A DNA stretch of 43,496 bases. Source: an uncultured Eubacteriales bacterium (lineage in GTDB: Bacteria; Bacillota; Clostridia; TANB77; UBA1234). The notes beneath the pieces are model-generated. The model was not told the DNA's origin, made no database searches, and worked only from the letters and a program-made list of their open reading frames with translations. A program made the translations under genes and the position numbers. The stretch is from contig CASDSU010000028.1 of assembly GCA_949283575.1 (NCBI GenBank), forward strand, positions 455,706-499,201, in the 5' to 3' direction. This document shows, in pieces, positions 17,158-24,073 of the stretch. The stretch's first letter is position 1. Each line of letters opens with the position of its first letter.

Positions 17158-17667
17158 ATGGAACCGTTATCAGAAAAAAATTTTACAATTGTTGACACAC
17201 AAGGTATGAGTACACTTGCTTTCTTGGTTAATGAGCCAGAAGAAGGTACAAATTATTGTACTTTACAAAAGCTTGATTGTACTTACGCAAATCCTCTAGA
17301 CACTACAAAAAAGACATTTTATGTTGATGCACAAAGTGTTCATGAGGAAAAAAACATTATTCTTTTAACAATAGGTGGAGAAAAGGCTATGCTTAATTCT
17401 GCACTTCTTTCTGCTGATGACAAGTTATATGTTTCAGAAAAACCTGCCAATGTAGGTTTCAAGGTTTTATTCAGCGAAGAAAACTTTGATTACAAAGATT
17501 TGAAGTACACACCTAATTTTAGAAGACCAATTTCAATAATCGACCCAGAAATCCCAGATGAAGTTAAGCCAGTGCTTTATTACGATGAAGAAGCAAACAT
17601 GGTTAAGTCAAAAGTAAGATTGCAATCAAATAAATCTTACATTGCATTAGAAATTAAAGCAGAATAG
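17158..17667 (+). CDS. Conserved-looking hypothetical protein, first gene before a VirD4-like ATPase
   Basis: The 169-residue soluble protein has no signal peptide or membrane segment, and I do not recognise the family. It has short beta-rich segments (TLAFLVNEPEEG, IILLTIGGEKAML, KVLFSEENFDYKDL) and a terminal IALEIKAE. Two ATGs are possible; 17158 is preferred because AAAAGGGG ends 7 nt upstream, whereas it nearly touches ATG 17152. It is 25 nt from the next small gene and shares the strong promoter at 17004, so it belongs to the transcription unit of the coupling ATPase at 17962. It may be an accessory or substrate-related factor, which is only a contextual guess. Confidence 0.75.
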   Translation: MEPLSEKNFTIVDTQGMSTLAFLVNEPEEGTNYCTLQKLDCTYANPLDTTKKTFYVDAQSVHEEKNIILLTIGGEKAMLNSALLSADDKLYVSEKPANVGFKVLFSEENFDYKDLKYTPNFRRPISIIDPEIPDEVKPVLYYDEEANMVKSKVRLQSNKSYIALEIKAE

Positions 17668-17692
17668 AGTTATTTTGCAAGGAGGGATTTTT

Positions 17693-17908
17693 ATGGCAAA
17701 GACAGATAAAAAAGTTGGTACAATTGATGGAAAACAAGTTGATGTAGTTAATGAACCAACAGATAAAGAATTAGCCTTAGGAATGGGAGAAATTGAGGGA
17801 CCAGAAGCAATTGAAATGCCTGATGGATCAATCGTACCAAATCCAAACAGAACTGATATTACTAAGAAGGTTAGTTCAAGAGATGATATTGAAGAAGATG
17901 AAAGATAA
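17693..17908 (+). CDS. Small acidic hypothetical protein
   Basis: This is a 71-residue, highly charged protein without cysteines or hydrophobic segments (GTIDGKQVDVVNEPTDKE, EIEGPEAIEMPDGSIVPNP, ending EEDER). ATG 17693 has AAGGAGGG 7 nt upstream. Charged, probably disordered, small proteins next to VirD4-type ATPases can be adaptors, but nothing in the sequence proves this. I do not recognise it. Confidence 0.7.
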   Translation: MAKTDKKVGTIDGKQVDVVNEPTDKELALGMGEIEGPEAIEMPDGSIVPNPNRTDITKKVSSRDDIEEDER

Positions 17909-17961
17909 GACTTTTTAGACTTACAGCTTATAAGGGATATTTACACAAAGGAGGAGACCAT

Positions 17962-20070
17962 ATGTCAGAATGGTGGAACAAAGTTAAAAAGCCGGTTATT
18001 GTGTTAGGGATAGTAGGAATTCTGCTAGCCCTTTTTCTCATGCCTGCATTTGCGAGAGCTTCTTATGAAGCATCATTAGGTGAAGCAAGCGTTTTGGGAA
18101 ATGTTAGCACAATTACAGCTTTACCTAAGGTTATAAAAGATGTATTTGGAAATCTTAAAATTGCATTTACGTTAAATCTTAATGGATATTTAAATACGCT
18201 AAAACTCTTTGGTGTTGTATATCTAGGATTTATGCTTTATGTTGTTTACACAATTAGCAATAAAAAAGAATATGAGAATGTTGAGCATGGTTCGGCAGAT
18301 TGGTGTAAAACAAGTGAAGCTTATTCAATTTTAAGTCCAAAACAAGGTGTAATCTTGGCGGATAAGTATTATTTTCCAGTTAATCCTGAAGCTCCAACTG
18401 GTAAGAATGGTAATATTCTTGTAATTGGTGGATCTGGTGCTGGTAAATCTGCATCATTCGTTATTCCGAATGCACTTCAACTTTTAGGTTCATATGTTTT
18501 CACAGATCCAAAAGGAGAGCTTTATGACCGTACAGCAGGATTTTATAAAAAACAAGGTTATGATGTACACGTTATTAACTTGGTTGATCCAAAGTGTAGT
18601 GATGGATATAATCCACTTTCGCATATAAGACCTTCACATGAGGCTCTTGATGTTGATACAATTGCTAAAATTATTTCTAATAAAGATGGCGGAGATAAGA
18701 AATCAAGTGATCCTTTCTGGGATCAAACATCTGAGGCGCTTTTAAAAGCCGTTATTTATTATATTTTATGTAACAGACCTAAAGAGGAACATTCACTTGC
18801 AAGTTGTCTAGCTTTGGTTAGACTTGGAGGAGAAAATGATGGTGATGATTTAAGAAATTTATTTATGGATCTTAACTTTGATAATCCAGCAAGAAAATGT
18901 TTTGAAACAATTCGTTTAGGTTCAGATAAAACTTTTGCAAATATTTTGATTTCACTTGCTGCTAAACTCGAAGCTTTTGACTCACCTGACATTGCAGCAA
19001 TGACATCAACAAATACAATTAAATTTTCAGATTTAGTTGATAGAAAATCAGTTTTATATTTCATAACACCTGCAACAAATGATACATATAACTTTATCAT
19101 GAATGTATTCTTTTCACAGATGTTAGATAGATTGTATGATTATGCAGACACAAATGGTGGTAAGCTTCCAACACCACTATTCTTAATTCTTGATGAGTTC
19201 GCAAACATTGGTAGAATACCAAGATTTGAACAAATATTAAGTACGTGTAGATCATACAGAATTAACATTAGTATTATTTTACAAAGTATTGACCAGCTTA
19301 TAGCTATTTATGATGAGAAGGTTACTGAGAATATTATGGCTAACTGTAGTACTCATTTATTCTTAGGAAGTAATGCTCAAAAAACTCTTGAGACGTTTTC
19401 TAAACAGCTTGGTGAGAAAACAATTAAGCATGATAATGTTTCGAGAAGTACGGATAAAGATTCTAGTTTTAGTGGACGTAGTTATTCTGATCAAATTATG
19501 GCCAGAGCGCTTATGACACCTGATGAACTTAGAAGAATGGATAGTAATACATGTATTATTTTGCTTCAAGCGATGAAACCAATTAAGGCGCAGAAATATT
19601 TCTACTTTAAAATGCATCCATTATGGCCAGAAGCTTCAAAAGTACAAGCTAACCATAGAGATATCGGAGCGCCACAAAGAGGGGTATACAAAATTACAAA
19701 CCCTTATGACTTAAACAAAATGGATGATATTTTTGCTCCTTCACCATCAAAGTCAAGTAGTATAAATAGTAATCCTTTTGCATCGCCAAGTTCAAAAACT
19801 ACTAATTCATTTAATGATTTTGATATAGATACATCAAATTTAGTTAAAGCTAAAAATGAGATTCAATCTTCAAATACAACAACAACAACTACATCAAGCT
19901 CTTTTGACTTGGATATCAAATCTAATAATACGTCAACAGCGAAGACAAATCCTGATGCAATCATAAGTGGTCCAAATGCTTCAGAAACTTATGATTTACA
20001 AGCAGAACTTGAAAGAAAATTTGATGAATTGTTTGGTGCACCAACGACAAGAAAGACGGTAGTAAATTAA
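17962..20070 (+). CDS. VirD4/TraG-type coupling ATPase
   Basis: VirD4-type coupling proteins bind substrates at the membrane and feed them to type IV secretion systems. This 702-residue protein has two N-terminal membrane segments (about 11-29 and 82-98). Walker A is GGSGAGKS (156-163), followed by TDPKGELYDRTAGFYKKQGY and a Walker B region LFLILDEFANIGRIP (about 405-420). The conserved CRSYRINISIILQS and DSNTCIILLQAMKPI segments complete the ATPase. From about 590 the tail is a Ser/Thr/Asn-rich low-complexity linker ending in a short helical motif (DLQAELERKFDELFGAP). GGAGGAG lies upstream of ATG 17962. No relaxase, VirB4 or pilin gene is adjacent, so its partner is elsewhere, perhaps the minus-strand genes at 30.1-33.6 kb. 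Confidence 0.93.
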   Translation: MSEWWNKVKKPVIVLGIVGILLALFLMPAFARASYEASLGEASVLGNVSTITALPKVIKDVFGNLKIAFTLNLNGYLNTLKLFGVVYLGFMLYVVYTISNKKEYENVEHGSADWCKTSEAYSILSPKQGVILADKYYFPVNPEAPTGKNGNILVIGGSGAGKSASFVIPNALQLLGSYVFTDPKGELYDRTAGFYKKQGYDVHVINLVDPKCSDGYNPLSHIRPSHEALDVDTIAKIISNKDGGDKKSSDPFWDQTSEALLKAVIYYILCNRPKEEHSLASCLALVRLGGENDGDDLRNLFMDLNFDNPARKCFETIRLGSDKTFANILISLAAKLEAFDSPDIAAMTSTNTIKFSDLVDRKSVLYFITPATNDTYNFIMNVFFSQMLDRLYDYADTNGGKLPTPLFLILDEFANIGRIPRFEQILSTCRSYRINISIILQSIDQLIAIYDEKVTENIMANCSTHLFLGSNAQKTLETFSKQLGEKTIKHDNVSRSTDKDSSFSGRSYSDQIMARALMTPDELRRMDSNTCIILLQAMKPIKAQKYFYFKMHPLWPEASKVQANHRDIGAPQRGVYKITNPYDLNKMDDIFAPSPSKSSSINSNPFASPSSKTTNSFNDFDIDTSNLVKAKNEIQSSNTTTTTTSSSFDLDIKSNNTSTAKTNPDAIISGPNASETYDLQAELERKFDELFGAPTTRKTVVN

Positions 20071-20088
20071 TAAAAGTTTATTTAAAAT

Positions 20089-20122
20089 AAAAAAGAGCGG
20101 TTCTAGATAATCGCTCTTTTTT
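20089..20122 (+). terminator. Terminator after the coupling ATPase
   Basis: AAAAAAGAGCG (20089-20099) pairs perfectly with CGCTCTTTTTT (20112-20122), giving an 11-bp stem with built-in A and T tracts. It could work in both directions. Confidence 0.9.
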
Positions 20123-20135
20123 GTAAAGGAGTATA

Positions 20136-20498
20136 TATGAAAAAATTGAAAGTAATAAAGTTTTTACTGGTGTAAAGATTCTTGGCTTGATTGTAATTTT
20201 TATTATTGTAAATTGAAAAAGAAGCTTAGAAAATATAGAAAGAAAATATATTAATCTGGCTATTATTCCTTTTATATTTGTTGGTATTTATTAATTGAAT
20301 TGTTTGTTTTTTTGAAAGCATATTTAATATTATCAATTTTAATCTTTTTAGTTTCTATGGCGTATGGTTATTGGTCTGGAGTATACAGTATAGATATGTG
20401 GTTTAATTTTGGTGACCTAAAAAGAACAAAACAAAAAGATTGTTGATGAATATTGGCAATATGTTGAAACAGACAAAGTAAAATCACAATTAAATTGA
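20136..20498 (+). pseudogene. Decayed small membrane-protein gene
   Basis: AAGGAG (20126-20131) precedes ATG 20136, but that frame ends after 12 codons. Plausible coding pieces lie in other frames: NKVFTGVKILGLIVIFIIVN, then AYLILSILILFVSMAYGYWSG continuing to NFGDLKRTKQK, and finally KIVDEYWQYVETDKVKSQLN ending at TGA 20496-20498. At least two or three shifts are needed to join them. The product would have two or three membrane segments; I do not recognise the family. The rest of 20123-20504 holds nothing else I can support. Confidence 0.5.
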
Positions 20499-20504
20499 TT
20501 TTTC

Positions 20505-20534
20505 TTGTGGCATCGTAGTATATAATGGTATAAT
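20505..20534 (+). promoter_or_regulatory. Likely promoter of the yhaO-yhaN pair
   Basis: TTGTGG (20505-20510) and TATAAT (20529-20534) are spaced by 18 nt. Another TATAAT at 20521-20526 lies too close to this -35 but may be used with a weaker one upstream. Confidence 0.5.
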
Positions 20535-20575
20535 CATTGTGTGGCATTTTATATGCCATTTTTTTAACAATGATT
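20532..20575 (+). promoter_or_regulatory. Nested hairpin with T tract in the yhaO leader (attenuator-like)
   Basis: TGGCAT (20542-20547) pairs with ATGCCA (20553-20558) and is followed by seven T residues, a terminator-like layout directly downstream of the promoter. An outer pair, AATCATTG (20532-20539) with CAATGATT (20568-20575), encloses it. It may be an early terminator or attenuator. No ligand-binding fold is recognisable. Confidence 0.45.
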
Positions 20576-20601
20576 AGATTAATAATAAATATTTGCATAA
20601 G

Positions 20602-20640
20602 GAAAGGAGAGTATGATTTTTATCATACGATGATTATATG
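20602..20640 (+). promoter_or_regulatory. Distant ribosome binding site with hairpin or six-codon upstream ORF before yhaO
   Basis: AAAGGAGAG (about 20603-20611) lies some 27 nt before the only usable in-frame start, ATG 20638. Between them GTATGAT (20611-20617) pairs with ATCATAC (20622-20628). An out-of-frame ORF of six codons (MIFIIR, 20613-20633) starts beside the ribosome binding site and stops 4 nt before ATG 20638. Either reinitiation or hairpin bypass could serve the real start. Confidence 0.5.
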
Positions 20641-21672
20641 AAATTTGTTCATATAGCAGATTTGCACTTAGATACTCCACTTCTTGCCTTGAAGAATAAT
20701 CGTAATCTTATTAAAAGTAGAAGAAGTGAGCATAAACAAATTTTTAAAGATGTGATTAAGTTTGTAAAGAGTGAAAAGGTGGAACTGCTTTTTATTTCTG
20801 GTGATTTGTTTGAACATAAATTTGTTGAGAAGAGTACTATTGAATTTATCATAAGTTCACTTGAGCTTATTCCTGAGACAAAGGTTTTTATTACTCCTGG
20901 CAATCATGATCCATACGTAAAGAATTCACCATATACATCATTTGTGTGGCCTGAAAATGTAAAAATTTTTGGTGAAAAGATTGAAAAAGTTTCTTGCGGA
21001 GATATAGATGTTTATGGCTTTGGATTTGAAGGTTTTGAAGTACATGAGAATGAGCTTAGTGATTTTAAAGTGAATGATGTAAAGAAGACTAATATTTTGA
21101 TTACTCATGGAACTCTTTCTGGTAATAGTAAAAGATATAACGATATTAATCCGAAGTTTTTGAATCAATTTGATTATGTTGCACTTGGTCATATTCATAT
21201 TCCAAAAATTGATGATAATATTGTTTATCCTGGAGCTCTTGTTGCTTGTGGATTTGATGAGTGTGGAGAGCATGGTTTAGTTTTTGGAGAGCTTTCAAAA
21301 AAGGATGTTTCTTATGAGTTTAAGAATATGGAGTATCGCCATTTTGTAGATTTAGAAGTTAATATTACAGATGTTAAAATTCCTAGTGATGTTTTGGACA
21401 AATTAAATTTTGAAGATGATATTTATCGCATTACTTTTACAGGTGCTAGAAATATTGAGCTTAAAGAACTTGAGGATTCGATTAAAGGTGTAACTTCAAA
21501 TATTGTTGAGTTTAAAGATGAGACACGTCTTCCTTATGATTTGGAAGAGATTGCGAAGCAACAAACACTTAAAGGAATTTTTACTCGTAAGATGCTTGAA
21601 GAGCTTAAAAATAATCCGAACCAAAAAGATGAGATTATGAAGGCTATTGAGATTACATATGCAGCATTTTAA
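20638..21672 (+). CDS. yhaO: YhaO/SbcD-type metallophosphoesterase (DNA exonuclease subunit)
   Basis: SbcD/Mre11-type nucleases use two metal ions to cut DNA ends together with an SMC-like ATPase. All metal motifs are present in the 344 residues: DLHLDTP, GDLFEH, GNHDPY, THGTLSG and GHIHIP. The C-terminal 120 residues form the capping/partner-binding region. The length and following gene fit YhaO better than long SbcD. Upstream of ATG 20638 there is no ribosome binding site at normal distance. It is 21 nt from the ATPase gene, forming a two-gene unit. Confidence 0.9.
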   Translation: MKFVHIADLHLDTPLLALKNNRNLIKSRRSEHKQIFKDVIKFVKSEKVELLFISGDLFEHKFVEKSTIEFIISSLELIPETKVFITPGNHDPYVKNSPYTSFVWPENVKIFGEKIEKVSCGDIDVYGFGFEGFEVHENELSDFKVNDVKKTNILITHGTLSGNSKRYNDINPKFLNQFDYVALGHIHIPKIDDNIVYPGALVACGFDECGEHGLVFGELSKKDVSYEFKNMEYRHFVDLEVNITDVKIPSDVLDKLNFEDDIYRITFTGARNIELKELEDSIKGVTSNIVEFKDETRLPYDLEEIAKQQTLKGIFTRKMLEELKNNPNQKDEIMKAIEITYAAF

Positions 21673-21693
21673 TTTTTGAGGAAAGGAGATTTT

Positions 21694-23442
21694 ATGAAGA
21701 TTAATAAAATCCAAATTAATGGATTTGGAAATATTGCAAATAAAAGTTTAGATTTTTCTGATGGCATTAATCTTATACATGGTAGTAATGAGTCTGGCAA
21801 GTCTACAATGGTTCATTTTGTTAAGGCGATGTTTTATGGTGTTAATAAGAATAAGGCTGGGAAAGCTTTTTCAGAAGTTGAAAGATTTAGACCTTGGAAT
21901 GACAATGATTTTAGCGGAAAGATTGAATATATTCATGATAATAAAAAGTTTTTAGCTTATAGAGATTTTAATCGCAACAATTCTAAAGTTTTTGATGAAG
22001 AAGGAAACGAAATTACAGCCCTTTTCAATAAAGATAAGTCTCGTGGTGTTGAGCTTGGTTTTACGCACCTTGGTGTTGATGAAGATACTTTTTTTAATTC
22101 TGTTTTTATTTCTCAAGGCAATTCATTTGTTGATACTAATGAGCGTAATAGCGTGATTCAGAAGATCACTAACATTATACAAAGTGGTGATGAATCTGTT
22201 TCCTATGATAAGGCTAAGCAAAAACTTCATAAATTTTTACTTGATGAGGTTGGTACAGAACGTACGCATAACAAGCCGATTAATACTGTTACGCGTGAAA
22301 TCGAAACGGTTGAAAAAATGCGAGATAGTCTTATTTCTAATAAGACAAAGAAAGAAGATATTGTTAATAGAAAGCAGGTTATTGAAGAGAAGCTTGAAAA
22401 TTTGAAACAAGAGAAGAATAATGTTAAGCAAGTTTTTGAGATTAAGGAGCGTTACGCTAAGCTTGTTGCAGAGCGTGAAAAAGAACATGAGATTTCTCTT
22501 AAATTGTTTGAAAAAGAGAAGGAAGAAAAGCTTGTTGTTAGAAAAAAAGCGAAATATTCTCTTATTATTCTTGTTACTGCGGTTATGGCGATTATTGCAG
22601 CCATTTTGATTTTCTTTAAATTGTATGCCTTTGCTTTACTTCCTGCAGTTGGAATTATGGTTGCTACAATATGTATCAATAAGTTTTTCTCAATGGATGT
22701 TAAGGTTAATCTTCCTCAAGATTTAGATGTTACAAAAGAGAATCTTAAACGCAAAGAGAAAAAGGAACTTGCGCTTTTAAATGCAGTGGGAATAAGTGAA
22801 AAACTTACTGAAAAGAAGCTTACCGAGGTTAAGAACTTAGTTTCTGAGATTGATAAAAATATTAATGAATTGACATTAGAAAATCATAAATTAGATATTG
22901 AAAATGAAGCTATTAGCGAACATATGGGGCGTCTTAACGATGTTGAAGAACAACTTTCTGATTTGTATGAGAAAGAAGAAAATTTAAGAAAACTTGAATT
23001 TTCAATTAAACTTGCTTCACAAATGCTTGATGAATCTTACGAAGAGCTTAAGTCTGATATCGTTCCTCATATTGAGGAAAGTATTAAATCTAATATTGCG
23101 CTGACGACTAACGGAAGTTATCTAAATACAATTTATAATGACAGACTTGGTTTGTTGGTTGAAAATCCTGTTGGTGAGACTATTACAGTTGATAAGCTTA
23201 GTATGGGAACAATTGACCAAATGTATTTAGGTTTTCGTTTTGCAATTGCTGAAAAAATAAATAATGCTCCGATTTTCTTGGATGAAGTTTTTGTATATTA
23301 TGATGATGAAAGATTGGAAAATGTTTTGAATGTTTTAGCACAGATGGCTAAAAAAACTCAGGTTTTTATTTTGACATGTAGTGATAGAGAAAAAAGAATT
23401 TTAGAAAATTTAAAAATTAAATATAATGAAATTGAATTTTAA
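21694..23442 (+). CDS. yhaN: YhaN/SbcC-like ATPase with membrane hairpin in the coiled coil
   Basis: This is the SMC-like partner of the nuclease encoded upstream. The 582 residues begin with MKINKIQINGFGNI and Walker A GSNESGKST (about 31-39), with the Q-loop near FISQGNSFVD. A coiled coil follows from about 195 to 275, then two adjacent hydrophobic segments (about 287-335: SLIILVTAVMAIIAAILIFF and ALLPAVGIMVATICI), and a second coiled coil. The C-terminal ATPase half has VDKLSMGTIDQMYLGFRFA as signature and PIFLDEVFVYYDDERL as Walker B. True SbcC is about 1000 residues with a zinc hook. The short arms and membrane hairpin are typical of YhaN-like proteins, placing the complex at the membrane. 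ATG 21694 has AAAGGAGAT upstream. Confidence 0.88.
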   Translation: MKINKIQINGFGNIANKSLDFSDGINLIHGSNESGKSTMVHFVKAMFYGVNKNKAGKAFSEVERFRPWNDNDFSGKIEYIHDNKKFLAYRDFNRNNSKVFDEEGNEITALFNKDKSRGVELGFTHLGVDEDTFFNSVFISQGNSFVDTNERNSVIQKITNIIQSGDESVSYDKAKQKLHKFLLDEVGTERTHNKPINTVTREIETVEKMRDSLISNKTKKEDIVNRKQVIEEKLENLKQEKNNVKQVFEIKERYAKLVAEREKEHEISLKLFEKEKEEKLVVRKKAKYSLIILVTAVMAIIAAILIFFKLYAFALLPAVGIMVATICINKFFSMDVKVNLPQDLDVTKENLKRKEKKELALLNAVGISEKLTEKKLTEVKNLVSEIDKNINELTLENHKLDIENEAISEHMGRLNDVEEQLSDLYEKEENLRKLEFSIKLASQMLDESYEELKSDIVPHIEESIKSNIALTTNGSYLNTIYNDRLGLLVENPVGETITVDKLSMGTIDQMYLGFRFAIAEKINNAPIFLDEVFVYYDDERLENVLNVLAQMAKKTQVFILTCSDREKRILENLKIKYNEIEF

Positions 23443-23482
23443 TTTGTGGTAGTGTTATTATAGTGATAGAGGGGGAATACGT

Positions 23483-24019
23483 ATGAAAAAGAAAAACTAT
23501 TCAATACTTATTGCAATTGCACTTATAGCACTTTTAGTGGTAGCTATGATTTGTATGGCTGTATCGAAAAATAATAATGATGATGTAACGAACCCAAATG
23601 AAAATATAAGTGGAGATGTTATAAAATCAGGAGAAGATGTTGTTGAAAATCCTGGAACATCTGTGACACCTGCAGTTGAGCTTAATGTTGAAAGGGACTC
23701 TGAAGGAAGAAAAATAAATATTAGTGAAAAAATTAATAAAGAAAAAATGTCTTTTGAACACATTGATTTAACAGATATTTCAATTAGTTATCTTAATGGT
23801 GAAAGTACATTTTTAGCGAATGTTAAAAATAATTCAGATATTGATTATCCAGAAGGAATATATTTACTTATTAGATTTTTGAATGATGATGGAGAAGTAA
23901 TTTTTGAATTACCTGGAATGACAAGTTCTATGAAAGCAAATGGAGAAAGCAATGTAAGGACAAAAGCTACAGTTGACTTTAGTAATGCTAGCACAATAGA
24001 AGTTGATATTTTAAAATAA
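23483..24019 (+). CDS. Membrane-anchored protein with a C-terminal FxLYD-like beta domain
   Basis: The 178-residue protein has an uncleaved-looking N-terminal anchor (MKKKNYSILIAIALIALLVV) and an Asn/Pro/Glu linker to about 75. A beta-sandwich-like domain follows, with LTDISISYLNGESTFLANV, NNSDIDYPEG, IRFLNDDGEVIFELPG and GESNVRTKATV. The pattern of transport-of-residue strands and alternating hydrophobics resembles FxLYD domains of Bacillota surface proteins. No lipobox Cys is present in the expected place. The start has GAGGGGG upstream. The role is unknown, and it is followed by a bidirectional terminator. Confidence 0.7.
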   Translation: MKKKNYSILIAIALIALLVVAMICMAVSKNNNDDVTNPNENISGDVIKSGEDVVENPGTSVTPAVELNVERDSEGRKINISEKINKEKMSFEHIDLTDISISYLNGESTFLANVKNNSDIDYPEGIYLLIRFLNDDGEVIFELPGMTSSMKANGESNVRTKATVDFSNASTIEVDILK

Positions 24020-24032
24020 CAATTTGTCATAA

Positions 24033-24066
24033 AAAATGGGCACAGCTTTAAAGCTGTGCCCATTTT
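24033..24066. terminator. Bidirectional terminator between convergent genes
   Basis: AAAATGGGCACAGCTTT (24033-24049) is followed immediately by its perfect inverse (24050-24066), a 17-bp palindrome with A and T tracts on both ends. It serves the plus-strand gene ending at 24019 and the minus-strand helicase ending at 24074. Confidence 0.92.
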
Positions 24067-24073
24067 GGCGTTA

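Noticed and set aside
21694-23442. True SbcC with a zinc hook
   Set aside because: No CxxC hook is present, the arms are short and a membrane hairpin lies mid-coil, which fits a YhaN-like protein.
20638-24019. A defence island around the nuclease-ATPase pair
   Set aside because: The pair matches the widespread YhaO/YhaN set, and the neighbours (a small anchored protein, degraded membrane gene) carry no defence domains.
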